Shown: one piece after another, positions 37,057 through 45,769 of the stretch
Position numbering within the stretch: the stretch's first letter is position 1
Layout: each line of letters opens with the position of its first letter
NCBI GenBank assembly: GCA_020249505.1
Contig: JADCFN010000003.1
Coordinates: 248,001 to 312,000, forward strand
DNA length: 64,000 nucleotides
Direction of reading: 5' to 3'
Source: Roseomonas sp.
GTDB taxonomy: Bacteria > Pseudomonadota > Alphaproteobacteria > Acetobacterales > Acetobacteraceae
Notes under the pieces: model-generated
The model's database searches: none
What the model was told of the DNA's origin: nothing
Seen by the model: the letters and a program-made list of their open reading frames with translations, nothing else
Program-made: the position numbers and the translations under genes

Positions 37057-37514
37057 GCACCCCCTTCGCTACGCGCCAGGCCCTGCGCCACACGATCGAG
37101 CACGGCAAGGCACATGGCCAAATCTTCCTCGGGGATGCCTTCCAAGATTTCGGCGCGCACGGCAGCGGCTTCAGCTTCTATCTGTTGCAGCACGGGGCGC
37201 GCAGCTTCGGTCAAATGAATAGTCTTGGCGCGGCGGTCCCCCGGCGCGGCGCGGCGTTCCACAAAGCCCTGCGCTTCCAGCCAATCCAGCGTGCGCACCA
37301 TGGTGGGGCCTTCCACCGCAAGCCGCCCGGCAAGGTCCTTCTGTGTCACGCCATCGCCGCGCCGCGCGAGGCTGAGCAACACCAGCCAGCGCGATTCTGT
37401 CAGGCCAAAGGGCAGGATGCGTTGGTCCAGCCGCACGCGCCAGCGCCGCGCAATCTGGGCAATGGCCACGCCAAGCCGCCAACGCACTTGGGAAATATCT
37501 GACCCATCGGACAT
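37053..37514 (-). CDS. MarR-family transcriptional regulator
   Basis: A 153-residue winged-helix regulator. The core reads RWLVLLSLARRGDGVTQKDLAGRL-A (about 41-65), then the recognition helix VEGPTMVRTLDWLEAQG and the wing GFVERRAAPGDRRAKTIHLTE. Such proteins usually repress the linked pump and leave DNA on binding an aromatic ligand. The start MSDGSDIS at 37514 fits the family; the open frame extends 12 codons further. First gene of the efflux operon, probably self-regulated. Confidence 0.9.
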   Translation of the reverse strand: MSDGSDISQVRWRLGVAIAQIARRWRVRLDQRILPFGLTESRWLVLLSLARRGDGVTQKDLAGRLAVEGPTMVRTLDWLEAQGFVERRAAPGDRRAKTIHLTEAARPVLQQIEAEAAAVRAEILEGIPEEDLAMCLAVLDRVAQGLARSEGGA

Positions 37515-37571
37515 GGGGGAAAGGCTAATCCTGGAATGCCTAGGATGCAAATAGATAGCGCGCTATCGAAT

Positions 37572-38273
37572 TCACGGCGGCGGAGCGAGGACCTTGTCCC
37601 GGTAATTGCAGAAAGTCCGCGCCGGACAGCGCCAGCATTCTGGCGCCCGCGCCTTGCAGATGTAACGTCCATGCAGGATCAGCCAGTGATGCGCATCGCG
37701 CAGCAATTCGGGCGGGCAGCGCTTGACCAGGCCTTCTTCCACCGCCCGGGTCGTCTTGCCCGGCGCCAGGCCCGTGCGATTGCCGAGCCGGAAGATGTGG
37801 GTGTCCACCGCCATGGTATTCTGCCCAAAGGCGACATTCAGCACGACATTGGCGGTCTTCCGCCCAACGCCGGGCAGGGCTTCCAGCGCGGCACGGTCGG
37901 CTGGCACCTGCCCGCCATGGCGTTCCACCAGCTGCGCCGCCAGCGCCGCCACATTGCGCGCCTTGGCCTGCCATAGCCCGATGCGGCGAATGAAGGGGGC
38001 GATCCCCTCCGCCCCAAGTGCAGCCATGGCGGCGGGGGTGGGTGCTGCCTTGAACAGCCCCGGCGTGCATTTATTCACCGCCGCATCGGTGGTTTGCGCC
38101 GAAAGCACCACCGCCACCAGCAGCGAGAAATGGTCCTGATAGAAAAGCTCCGTCTCCGGCGCGGGGTTGCCCTGGGCCAGGGCGCGCAAAAAATCCCCGG
38201 CCTGGTCTTTCGACATCAGCCGGGCGCGGCGCGGCGCGCGGGCAGAACCGTGATCGGGCTTCGCTTTGGGCAT
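37572..38273 (-). CDS. nth: Endonuclease III
   Basis: A 233-residue base-excision repair glycosylase/AP lyase for oxidised pyrimidines. LLVAVVLSAQTTDAAVN, the HhH LPGVGRKTANVVLN with the catalytic Lys, Asp in VDTHIFRLGNR, and a 4Fe-4S loop C-x6-C-x2-C-x5-C (CKARAPECWRCPARTFC) are all intact. The N terminus (1-19) is basic and variable. It is divergent from the DUF2244 gene with only 37 bases between. Confidence 0.96.
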   Translation of the reverse strand: MPKAKPDHGSARAPRRARLMSKDQAGDFLRALAQGNPAPETELFYQDHFSLLVAVVLSAQTTDAAVNKCTPGLFKAAPTPAAMAALGAEGIAPFIRRIGLWQAKARNVAALAAQLVERHGGQVPADRAALEALPGVGRKTANVVLNVAFGQNTMAVDTHIFRLGNRTGLAPGKTTRAVEEGLVKRCPPELLRDAHHWLILHGRYICKARAPECWRCPARTFCNYRDKVLAPPP

Positions 38274-38310
38274 GGTGTTATGGGATCATTTTGACCTAAG
38301 TTAAGCGCCG

Positions 38311-38820
38311 ATGACACCCCCCAGAGAGACCATCCTATTCGAAGCGATCTCCACCCCACCGCAAAGCTTTACGGTGCGGGGCTTTCGCGTCTTGGCGGGG
38401 CTGTTGATTCTGGCGGCGGCTATTCCAGCGGCTGTCTTCTTCGCCCTTGGCGCCTGGCCGGTGCTGCCCTTTATCGGGCTGGAAGTCGGCGCGGCGCTGG
38501 CGGCGCTGCTGTGGCATGCCCGCGCATCGCGCCGGATTAGCGAAATGGTGCTGCTGACTGATGCCGGGCTTTCCATCCGCCATGTGGATCATCGCGGGCG
38601 CGTGGTGCGGTCCGTGCTGGATGCCTATTGGGCCAAGGTGGAATGGAATGAGGCCGCGCCGCGCGGCGGGCGCCTGTGGATCAAAAGCCGCGGCCGCACC
38701 TTGGAAATTGGCCGACATCTTTCGGCGCCGGAAAAGGCTGAATTGGCTGAGGCATTGCGCGGCGCGCTGGCCCGCGCAAGGCGGCCGGATTTCGATAATC
38801 CACAACTACGCGATCTTTAG
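38311..38820 (+). CDS. DUF2244 family membrane protein
   Basis: A 169-residue protein with two adjacent helices (about 25-47 and 50-70) followed by a cytosolic domain containing V-L-L-T-D-A-G-L, W-A-K-V-E-W and a basic stretch, then a C-terminal helix with E-K-A-E-L-A-E-A-L. This matches DUF2244, whose role is unknown. It is divergent from nth, as in several alphaproteobacteria (from memory). Its stop overlaps that of the convergent lipoprotein. Confidence 0.85.
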   Translation: MTPPRETILFEAISTPPQSFTVRGFRVLAGLLILAAAIPAAVFFALGAWPVLPFIGLEVGAALAALLWHARASRRISEMVLLTDAGLSIRHVDHRGRVVRSVLDAYWAKVEWNEAAPRGGRLWIKSRGRTLEIGRHLSAPEKAELAEALRGALARARRPDFDNPQLRDL

Positions 38821-39107
38821 CGCCTGACGCGTTCCACCCCACCCTGGCGCGCATGGCCACGCAGCGCCATGCAATCAAAATAGGTACGGCGCTGCGTCGC
38901 GACGATTTCATTGCGGACACGTTCTTCCTGCGCTTGAAAACCAATGAAGATGCTGCGCCGCAAATCCCTGAGCGCCGGGTCGCGCTGGGCTTCTTCCCGG
39001 CAGGCGGCTGCATCTGCGCTGGTATCGGGCGGGAAGATATCTTCGCGCGACTGACTGGCGCAGCCCGCCACCGCCAAGGCCACCAGAAATGCCGCCGCAA
39101 TCTTCAT
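38817..39107 (-). CDS. Small putative lipoprotein
   Basis: A 96-residue protein with a lipoprotein signal peptide and the lipobox V-A-G-C at about 15-18, so Cys18 should be lipidated and anchor it in the outer or inner membrane. The mature part is charged, with A-A-C-R-E-E-A and C near its end (T-Y-F-D-C-M-A-L). I do not recognise a family. It begins inside the nudC stop (ATGA overlap), so it is translated with nudC. ATG 39107 chosen over a TTG 4 codons upstream. Confidence 0.65.
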   Translation of the reverse strand: MKIAAAFLVALAVAGCASQSREDIFPPDTSADAAACREEAQRDPALRDLRRSIFIGFQAQEERVRNEIVATQRRTYFDCMALRGHARQGGVERVRR

Positions 39108-40027
39108 GATGCCAACCAATCTTCGATCAACCGGCGCGCGATGGAATCAACGCGCGGCAGGGAAAAGCCAAGCTGCTGATGATTGCGCAAATCATCGCGG
39201 CTGAACCAGCGCGCATCGCGCAATTCTTCGGGGTCAATGGTGATGTCCTCGCTCAGCCCCTCAGCATGGAAACCAAGCATGATGGAAGATGGAAAAGGCC
39301 AGGGCTGGGATGAATGGTAGCGCACCGCGCCAACCCGCACATTGGTTTCTTCCTGAACCTCTCGGCGTACCGCTTCTTCCAGGCTTTCGCCAGGTTCCAC
39401 AAAGCCGGCGAGCGTCGAATACATGGTGGTATTCGGGAAGCGCTGCGAATGGCCCAGCAGGCATGAATCCCCACGCACCACCAGCATGATCACCGCAGGA
39501 TCGGTCCGCGGGAAATGCTGCGTGTTGCAGACCGTGCAGCTCATGGCATTGCCGGCGCTGCGCGGTTCACAGACGCCGCCGCAAACGCCGCAAAACCGAT
39601 GCTTGGTGCGCCAATGCATCAGGCCGCGCGCATGCGCCAGCACGCTGGCCTCCCCAGGCGGCAGCAGCCCGGCCACCTGCCGCAGATCGGCAAAGCTACC
39701 CATTTCCGCCGGCAGCAGGGGAATCGGGTCATCCGCGGTGGAGCAATCCACGGCGAAAACCTGCCGACCTTCCCATTCACCGAGCCAAGCCCAAGGCCCG
39801 CCTGCCATGCGGAGCGCGCCGGCGGCCTCCCCCGTCAGCAAAACGGCCTGGGGGGCGCCTTCCGCCACGCCGCGCATCAGGCTGCGGGCGCGCCAGACGG
39901 GGGCGAAAACCGTGGTGGGATCAGCAAGGGCCGCTTCAATGAAGGCGGCGTCCTCGCGGCGATGGGATGCCCGGTCTAGCGGGCTGCCTGTATAGGCGTT
40001 GGGGCGGCTGGCAGGGATGGAGAGCAT
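39104..40027 (-). CDS. nudC: NAD(+) diphosphatase (NADH pyrophosphatase)
   Basis: A 307-residue Nudix hydrolase that cleaves NAD(H) and can remove NAD caps from RNA. A zinc ribbon C-G-V-C ... C-T-V-C lies about 165-190; the Nudix box is GFVEPGESLEEAVRREVQEE followed by TNV; the family-specific S-Q-P-W-P-F-P-S-S-I-M is downstream. The start at 40027 is preferred; an open frame upstream would cover the SRP RNA. Divergent from ffs and dnaX. Confidence 0.93.
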   Translation of the reverse strand: MLSIPASRPNAYTGSPLDRASHRREDAAFIEAALADPTTVFAPVWRARSLMRGVAEGAPQAVLLTGEAAGALRMAGGPWAWLGEWEGRQVFAVDCSTADDPIPLLPAEMGSFADLRQVAGLLPPGEASVLAHARGLMHWRTKHRFCGVCGGVCEPRSAGNAMSCTVCNTQHFPRTDPAVIMLVVRGDSCLLGHSQRFPNTTMYSTLAGFVEPGESLEEAVRREVQEETNVRVGAVRYHSSQPWPFPSSIMLGFHAEGLSEDITIDPEELRDARWFSRDDLRNHQQLGFSLPRVDSIARRLIEDWLAS

Positions 40028-40075
40028 GGGATGAACCTGCCACGCGGCCCGGCGCTGGGCAACCAAGCCCCCCCA

Positions 40076-40106
40076 TTGGCATTGGCCCCTCGGGACATGA
40101 TATGGT
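40076..40106 (+). promoter_or_regulatory. Candidate promoter of the SRP RNA gene
   Basis: TTGGCA (40076-40081) and TATGGT (40101-40106) are spaced by 19 bases, slightly long for a sigma-70 promoter; transcription would begin near 40112, where the RNA's terminal stem starts. Confidence 0.35.
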
Positions 40107-40111
40107 GCTTT

Positions 40112-40212
40112 CGGAAGGTCGGCGGTGGACGGGCTCCTCGCCAACCCGGTCAGGTCCGGAAGGAAGCAGCCGTAACGGGTTCTTGCTCGGGTCATTTGCC
40201 GGCCTTCCACCT
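40112..40212 (+). ncRNA. ffs: 4.5S RNA (small bacterial SRP RNA)
   Basis: The conserved domain IV apical motif GTCAGGTCCGGAAGGAAGCA spans 40149-40168, the binding site of Ffh. The base-paired ends GGAAGGTCGGC (40113-40123) and GCCGGCCTTCC (40198-40208) close a long hairpin with inner stems such as AACCCG with CGGGTT. The 3' end is followed by CTTTTTC, an intrinsic terminator. It lies directly upstream of dnaX, as in many bacteria. With Ffh it targets nascent membrane proteins. Exact ends are estimates. Confidence 0.95.
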
Positions 40213-40234
40213 TTTTCGAGAGACCGCCCGCGCC

Positions 40235-42145
40235 ATGGCTTCCGATATGTTCGGCTCACCGCTTCCCGCGCCTGGCGATGACACGCCGGAAGAAACGGGC
40301 CTGCCTGAGCCGCCGGCGCCAGAAGGGCCTGGACTATTCGGGGACCCCACGCCGCCGCCCGCACCAGCACCCGCGCCGGTGGCGAAGCCCGCGGAACAGC
40401 CAGGCTACCGCGTCCTGGCACGAAAATACCGCCCGACCAGCTTTGATGATCTGATCGGGCAGGATGTGCTGGTGCGCACTTTGCGCCACGCCTTTGCGCA
40501 AGGCCGCGTGCATCATGCTTTTTTGCTGACGGGCGTGCGCGGGGTCGGCAAAACCACCACGGCGCGCATCATTGCCCGCGCGCTGAATTGCATTGGTGTG
40601 GATGGCAATGGCGGCCCCACGGTGGACCCCTGCGGGGTTTGCCCAGAATGCAAGGCGATTCTGGCGGATCGTCACCCGGATGTGGTGGAACTGGACGCCG
40701 CTTCCAATAATAGCGTGGATGATGTGCGGGAATTGCGCGAAGCGCTCCGCTTCCGCGCCAGCCAAGGCCGGCAGAAGGTTTTTATCCTTGATGAATGTCA
40801 TATGCTGTCGGGTGCTGCCTTCAATGCGTTTTTGAAGACGCTGGAAGAACCGCCATCGGGTGTGACTTTCGTTCTGGCGACAACAGAATTGCGCAAGGTG
40901 CCGATCACCATTCGCAGCCGCTGCCAGACCTTTGCGCTGCGTCGCGTGCCGCAGGATGCTTTAGCGCAGCATTTCGCGCGGATTTGTGACAAGGAATCGG
41001 TGACGGCGGAAGCCGATGCGCTGGCGATGATTGCGCGCGCGGCGGATGGTTCCGTGCGTGATGGGCTTTCCCTGCTGGATCAGGCAATTGGCCAATCTGG
41101 CGCGGCGGAAGTGCGCGCGGAAGCGGTGCGCGATATGCTGGGCCTTGCTGATCGCGCCATGATCATTGATTTGATGGAAGCGCTGATGGGCGGGGATATT
41201 GCCGCAGCGCTTGGCATCATGGATCGCGCGCATGAATTGGGTGCCGATCCCCTGGTGATTTTGCAGGATCTGGCAGAGCTTTGCCATTTGCTGACGCGCT
41301 TTCGCGCAGCCCCCGCGCTGCGCCAGGATGGGTCATTGCCGGAAGCCGAGCGTGTGCGCGGTGCCGCGCTCGCGCAGCGGCTTTCGGTGCCGGTGCTTGG
41401 CCGCACCTGGCAAATGCTGCTGAAGGGCATCGGCGAATTGCAGCTTGAAGGTGCTGATCGTCGCGCGGCCGCGGAGATGGTGCTGATCCGCATCGCCCAT
41501 GTGGCGGATATGCCAACGCCGGGTGATTTGGTGAAGCGCCTGACCGATGCTGGGGAAATAGGCTCCGCGCCTCGCCCGGCACCAGGTGGCGGCGGCGGCT
41601 TGCGCGCGGTGGCTGGCGGTGCGCCAGTGCGTGCTGAAGCAGCGCCAAGCCCGCCCGTGACCGCGCTGGCGCAGCCCAGCACCTGGCAGGAAATTGTGGC
41701 ACTTGCTTCCGGTGTGAAGCCGCTTTTGCACGCACAGCTTCGCCATAGCGTGCATCCGGTGCGGATTGCGCCGGGGCGGCTTGAAATCAATCCGGAACCC
41801 GACGCGCCGCGCGATCTGGCGGCGCAATTGACCGCGCTGCTGACGGAATCAACCGGCCAACGCTGGACGGTGATCATCAGCCAGGAAGCCGGCGCGCCCA
41901 CGCTCGCCGCACAAGGCAAGGAAGCGGAGGCGGATCGGCTCGCTTCTGCCCGCGCGCATCCCTTGGTGCAGGCGATCCTGGCGGTGTTTCCTGGTGCCAC
42001 GATTGAAGCGGTGCATGATGGCGCCGCCGATGCCTATGGGCTTTCGCGCAGCGCTGCCTTGCCTGATGATGATGCGCGCGATTTCGCGCCACCCGATGCC
42101 GAACCCGCTTATGGCGATGACGAAACCCCTCCCGATGATTTTTAG
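40235..42145 (+). CDS. dnaX: DNA polymerase III subunits gamma/tau
   Basis: A 636-residue clamp-loader ATPase. A Pro/Ala-rich N-terminal extension (1-55) precedes YRVLARKYRPTSFDDLIGQ; Walker A GVRGVGKT is 100-107, zinc cysteines C119, C133, C136, C139, and DECHMLS is Walker B. A C-terminal tau-like region of about 240 residues follows. I saw no A-AAA-AAG slippery site, so a short gamma product by frameshifting is not evident. The ATG follows the SRP RNA terminator. Confidence 0.95.
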   Translation: MASDMFGSPLPAPGDDTPEETGLPEPPAPEGPGLFGDPTPPPAPAPAPVAKPAEQPGYRVLARKYRPTSFDDLIGQDVLVRTLRHAFAQGRVHHAFLLTGVRGVGKTTTARIIARALNCIGVDGNGGPTVDPCGVCPECKAILADRHPDVVELDAASNNSVDDVRELREALRFRASQGRQKVFILDECHMLSGAAFNAFLKTLEEPPSGVTFVLATTELRKVPITIRSRCQTFALRRVPQDALAQHFARICDKESVTAEADALAMIARAADGSVRDGLSLLDQAIGQSGAAEVRAEAVRDMLGLADRAMIIDLMEALMGGDIAAALGIMDRAHELGADPLVILQDLAELCHLLTRFRAAPALRQDGSLPEAERVRGAALAQRLSVPVLGRTWQMLLKGIGELQLEGADRRAAAEMVLIRIAHVADMPTPGDLVKRLTDAGEIGSAPRPAPGGGGGLRAVAGGAPVRAEAAPSPPVTALAQPSTWQEIVALASGVKPLLHAQLRHSVHPVRIAPGRLEINPEPDAPRDLAAQLTALLTESTGQRWTVIISQEAGAPTLAAQGKEAEADRLASARAHPLVQAILAVFPGATIEAVHDGAADAYGLSRSAALPDDDARDFAPPDAEPAYGDDETPPDDF

Positions 42146-42157
42146 GCGAAAGAGACC

Positions 42158-42481
42158 ATGAAGAACCTGGGCAATATGTTGAAGCAGGCGCAGCAGATGC
42201 AATCGCGCATGCAGGAAATGCAGGCCAAGCTGGAAGCCACCGAGGTGGAAGGCCAATCCGGCGGCGGCATGGTGGTGGTGCGCCTGACCGGCAAGGGCGA
42301 TTTGCGCCGCGTGACGATTGATCCTTCGCTGATGAATGCGGATGAACGCGAAGTGCTGGAAGATTTGCTGGTGGCCGCCCATGCCGATGCCAAGCAGAAG
42401 GTGGAATCCACCATGGCGGCTGAAATGCAAAAGGCGACGGCGGGCATCAACCTGCCGCCGGGCATGAAGCTGCCTTTCTGA
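42158..42481 (+). CDS. YbaB/EbfC nucleoid-associated protein
   Basis: A 107-residue DNA-binding dimer. The start LGNMLKQAQQMQSRMQEMQAK forms a helical arm, then T-E-V-E-G-Q-S-G-G-G-M-V-V-V-R-L-T-G-K-G-D and a C-terminal D-A-K-Q-K-V. The gene is between dnaX and recR, a near-universal order, with 12 and 16 bases to its neighbours. It probably organises DNA and may assist recombination. Confidence 0.95.
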   Translation: MKNLGNMLKQAQQMQSRMQEMQAKLEATEVEGQSGGGMVVVRLTGKGDLRRVTIDPSLMNADEREVLEDLLVAAHADAKQKVESTMAAEMQKATAGINLPPGMKLPF

Positions 42482-42497
42482 GGATGCGTGCAGCCTG

Positions 42498-43094
42498 ATG
42501 CTGCATAATGACCCGATTGAGCATTTGATTGCGCTGCTCTCGCGCCTGCCTGGCCTTGGCCGGCGCAGCGCACGGCGCGCTGTCCTGAAGATGCTGATGG
42601 ACCCCAATGGGCAGATGCTGCCCTTGGCCGCCGCGTTGCGTGATGCCGCAAGCGCGGTGAAACCGTGTGAGGTTTGCGGCAATCTGGACACGGTTTCCCC
42701 CTGCACGATTTGCCGCGATCCGCATCGGGATCGGAAGCTGGTGTGTGTCGTGGAAGGGGTCGCGGATTTATGGGCCTTGGAACGCGCCCATGCACATCAT
42801 GGGCTGTATCATGTGTTGGGCGGGATGCTTTCCGCGTTGTCCGGCACGGGGCCTGAGGATTTGGCCATTCAGCCATTGCTCGCACGGATTGAAATGGGCG
42901 ATGTGGCAGAGGTGATCATGGCCTTACCCGCAACGGTGGAAGGCGCCACCACCGCGCATTACGTGACGGATCGGCTGAAGCCGAGCGGCGTTAGCATCAC
43001 GCGGCTTGCGCAAGGCGTGCCGATTGGTGGCGCCTTGGATGTGCTGGACGATGGCACTTTGGCCGCGGCCTTGAAGGCGCGCCGGCCTCTCTGA
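42498..43094 (+). CDS. recR: Recombination protein RecR
   Basis: A 198-residue recombination mediator that works with RecF/RecO in gap repair. The HhH LSRLPGLGRRSARR is at about 15-28, the zinc finger C-E-V-C ... C-T-I-C in the middle, and the Toprim domain V-V-E-G-V-A-D-L-W-A-L-E follows. The end T-R-L-A-Q-G-V-P-I-G-G is canonical. Last in the dnaX-ybaB-recR operon. Confidence 0.97.
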   Translation: MLHNDPIEHLIALLSRLPGLGRRSARRAVLKMLMDPNGQMLPLAAALRDAASAVKPCEVCGNLDTVSPCTICRDPHRDRKLVCVVEGVADLWALERAHAHHGLYHVLGGMLSALSGTGPEDLAIQPLLARIEMGDVAEVIMALPATVEGATTAHYVTDRLKPSGVSITRLAQGVPIGGALDVLDDGTLAAALKARRPL

Positions 43095-43102
43095 CCAGGC
43101 GC

Positions 43103-44659
43103 CTATCGCGCCGGCGTTACATCCTGCGCACGGGTTCTTTCATCCACGCGCGAAACATGGGCAAAGCCGCGCCGCATGGCCCAGATATTCTTCTGCAAAT
43201 GGGTGGAGATGATGCCGGCATCTTCCACCACCACACGCGTTGCCTGACGCAGCAGTGCTTCGCGCCTGGCCGGTTCCAATTCCCGCGCTGCATTTGCGAT
43301 CAGCGTATCAAACTCCGGATTCGAATAGCGTCCGCGATTGACGGAACCAGTGCCACGTGCGCGATCAAAGGTGGCGGCGATAGATCTGAGCCCCGCCATG
43401 GGCTCACCGGTGGAACTGCCCCAGGAGACGAGGAAAACCGAAAATTCCTGGCGCGAGGCACGCGCAATGAAGCTGGCATAGGGCGCCACATCCACCTGGG
43501 TGCGAATACCAATCCGTGTCCACATCTGCCCGACAGCTTGCGCAATGCGCGCATCATTCGGGTAGCGGTCATTTGGCCCATGCAACGTCAGGCGAAAGCC
43601 ATTGGGATAGCCCGCTTCCGCCAGCAGCTTCTTCGCCTGGTCCGGATCAGCGCGTGAAACCGCGAGTTCCGGCACATGGCCAAAAGCGCCTTCCGGCATC
43701 ACCTGACGCGTAGCACTCGCCGCCCCTTCCATCACGCGCACCACAATCGCGGGGCGATCAATGGCAAGCGACAAAGCTTGGCGCACCCGCAAATCCCGCA
43801 GCGGGTTACGCGCAAAAGGCTTGCCATCATGATCCGTGATGAAGGGTGTTGGCCCATCGCGCATGTGATCCATGGCCAGATAGATGAAGCGCATACTGTC
43901 TATTTCGCTCATCGTAATGCGCGGGTCGCGCCTGAGGCGTTCAATATCCGATGTCGGAACCTGATCAATGATATCTATATCGCCCGCAAGCAGCGCGGCG
44001 GTGCGGCCGGCATCATTGGTGATCATGCGGTAATCCACGCTTTGCCAGGCAGGGCGGCCGCGCCAATGGCCCTCAAAGCGCTGCAATTCAACCCGGTCGC
44101 CGGACCGATAGGCCATCATGCGATACGGCCCGGTGCCAATGGCGGCGCGGCCGGCGTTGAAATCCTCGGTCGTTGCACCCTGGTGCGTTTCACGATCCAG
44201 CATGGGCACCTGCGCCAGATCAGTCGGCAAAAGCGGCGCCGGGCCATTGGTGCGAAAGCGCAGCGTGTGGGAATCGATGATTTCAACACCCGTAATCGCT
44301 TGCGTATAGGTTCGGAAGGAACCGGGGCTATTCAGCACTTGCGGAATGCGTTCCAGCGTGAAGGCGACATCTTCGGCAGTGAAATCCGATCCATTATGGA
44401 AGCGCACACCGCGGCGGAGCGTAAATTCCCAGGCATCCTCCCCCACCGGCTTCCAGCTTTCTGCCAAGGAACTGGTAAGCCGCGCCTTTGAATCCGTCTC
44501 CAGCAAGTTATCAAACACCATGGAGGCGTAGGCGTTATTGGGCGAGATATTGTGGAAATGCGGATCGGCTGAGGTGATTTGCGCACCCACCCCCATGCGC
44601 AAATTCTGCGCGGTGGCCGGCATGGAAGCGACAAGGGCAGCAAGCAGCAGGCGCTTCAT
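43103..44659 (-). CDS. ABC transporter substrate-binding protein (DppA/OppA type)
   Basis: A 518-residue periplasmic receptor of the SBP_bac_5 family for peptides, nickel or glutathione-like ligands. A short signal peptide (about 1-17) precedes LRMGVGAQITSADPHFH. Typical blocks include L-E-R-I-P and D-G-P-T-P-F-I-T-D. No permease or ATPase genes are nearby, so the receptor must use a distant importer. Last of a four-gene minus-strand block with 12-14-base gaps (TauD-FAH-Ldh-SBP). Confidence 0.85.
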   Translation of the reverse strand: MKRLLLAALVASMPATAQNLRMGVGAQITSADPHFHNISPNNAYASMVFDNLLETDSKARLTSSLAESWKPVGEDAWEFTLRRGVRFHNGSDFTAEDVAFTLERIPQVLNSPGSFRTYTQAITGVEIIDSHTLRFRTNGPAPLLPTDLAQVPMLDRETHQGATTEDFNAGRAAIGTGPYRMMAYRSGDRVELQRFEGHWRGRPAWQSVDYRMITNDAGRTAALLAGDIDIIDQVPTSDIERLRRDPRITMSEIDSMRFIYLAMDHMRDGPTPFITDHDGKPFARNPLRDLRVRQALSLAIDRPAIVVRVMEGAASATRQVMPEGAFGHVPELAVSRADPDQAKKLLAEAGYPNGFRLTLHGPNDRYPNDARIAQAVGQMWTRIGIRTQVDVAPYASFIARASRQEFSVFLVSWGSSTGEPMAGLRSIAATFDRARGTGSVNRGRYSNPEFDTLIANAARELEPARREALLRQATRVVVEDAGIISTHLQKNIWAMRRGFAHVSRVDERTRAQDVTPAR

Positions 44660-44672
44660 GAAGATGGCTCCT

Positions 44673-45755
44673 TCAACTCAGCAAATAGGCCGCGCCTGAA
44701 CGGGCACAGATGGCACGAATATGCTTGTCCAAGGCGGGCGGGATGGGGATGCCGTGTTTCAGGCGGCGCTGGCGTTCGGCTTCTTCCGGATCGCCCGCGA
44801 CCAGCACGGGTTTCGCCGGATCAGCCGCCGGGGTTGCGTGCAATTCATCAATCACCGCGTCCAGATCGGCTTCGAATTCACCGGGCGCGCGGAAGGCGCC
44901 TGGGTCAATCGCCATGAAGAAATGCCCGATATCATCAGGATCATTCGGCTTTTGCGTACGGTTACGAATGGGCGAAAAGGAAGACCCCACCAGCGTGCCG
45001 CCCAGAATATGCACCATCATCGCAAGGCCATAGCCCTTATGGCTTGCCATTTCCGGCGACCCGCCCAGCGGTGAAAGCCCGCCTTCCGGTTCTTCATGCA
45101 AAATCTTCATGCCGCGCTTGGCATCTGTGATCGGATTGCCCGCGCCATCCACCACCCAACCGGCCGGCATGGCGCGTTCATTCAAATCATAGACCTTCAC
45201 CTTGCCCGCCGCCGTGGTGGTCGTGGCCATATCCAACACGAAGGGCAGGTTGCGCCCGGCCGGTGCCGCAAAGGCGATGGGGTTGGTGCCAAGCACAGGC
45301 TTGGCGCCGCGTGTTGGTACCATGGTCACGCCGCGTGTCGCGCTGGTGACCAGGCCAATCGCGCCACGCCGCGCCGCGATGCGCGCATAAACGCCAGCCG
45401 CGCCGAAGTGGTGCGAATTGCGCACACCCACCACACCAAGCCCGGCTTCCTTCGCCATATCCACCGCGAGGTTCATGCCATAGCTTGAAACCGGATGCCC
45501 GAGCCCCGCGCCAGCATCAATCAGCGCGGTGCAGGCGGTGCGGCGTTCAATCTTGGGCCGCGCATTGATCTTCAACTTGCCTTCCTGCAAGCGCTTTTCA
45601 TAGGTCATCAGCATGGAAATGCCGTGGCTATCCACGCCGAACAGATCAGTTTCTGTCATGGCTTCTGTGGTGGTGGCAGCCAGATCAGCCTCCATCCCCC
45701 AGGACAGCAGAATGGCTTCAATCTGCGCGCGAACCTTATCGGCGGTGACATCCAT
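44673..45755 (-). CDS. Ldh-family (malate/L-lactate/2-hydroxyacid) oxidoreductase
   Basis: A 360-residue NAD(P)-dependent dehydrogenase of the MDH2/Ldh superfamily (includes sulfolactate, ureidoglycolate and 2,3-diketogulonate enzymes). Motifs: D-S-H-G-I-S (42-47), NSHHFGAAG-Y-Y-like region NSHHFGAAG, G-T-N-P-I-A-F-A-A-P and a C-terminal H-K-G-Y-G-L-A. It does not use a Rossmann fold. The hydroxy-acid substrate is unknown; context suggests a catabolic pathway with an FAH hydrolase and a dioxygenase. Confidence 0.87.
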   Translation of the reverse strand: MDVTADKVRAQIEAILLSWGMEADLAATTTEAMTETDLFGVDSHGISMLMTYEKRLQEGKLKINARPKIERRTACTALIDAGAGLGHPVSSYGMNLAVDMAKEAGLGVVGVRNSHHFGAAGVYARIAARRGAIGLVTSATRGVTMVPTRGAKPVLGTNPIAFAAPAGRNLPFVLDMATTTTAAGKVKVYDLNERAMPAGWVVDGAGNPITDAKRGMKILHEEPEGGLSPLGGSPEMASHKGYGLAMMVHILGGTLVGSSFSPIRNRTQKPNDPDDIGHFFMAIDPGAFRAPGEFEADLDAVIDELHATPAADPAKPVLVAGDPEEAERQRRLKHGIPIPPALDKHIRAICARSGAAYLLS

Positions 45756-45769
45756 GGTGCTGCCCCCGT

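Noticed and set aside
40031..40234. Upstream extension of dnaX
   Set aside because: It would translate the SRP RNA gene; the ATG at 40235 after the RNA terminator is the likely start.
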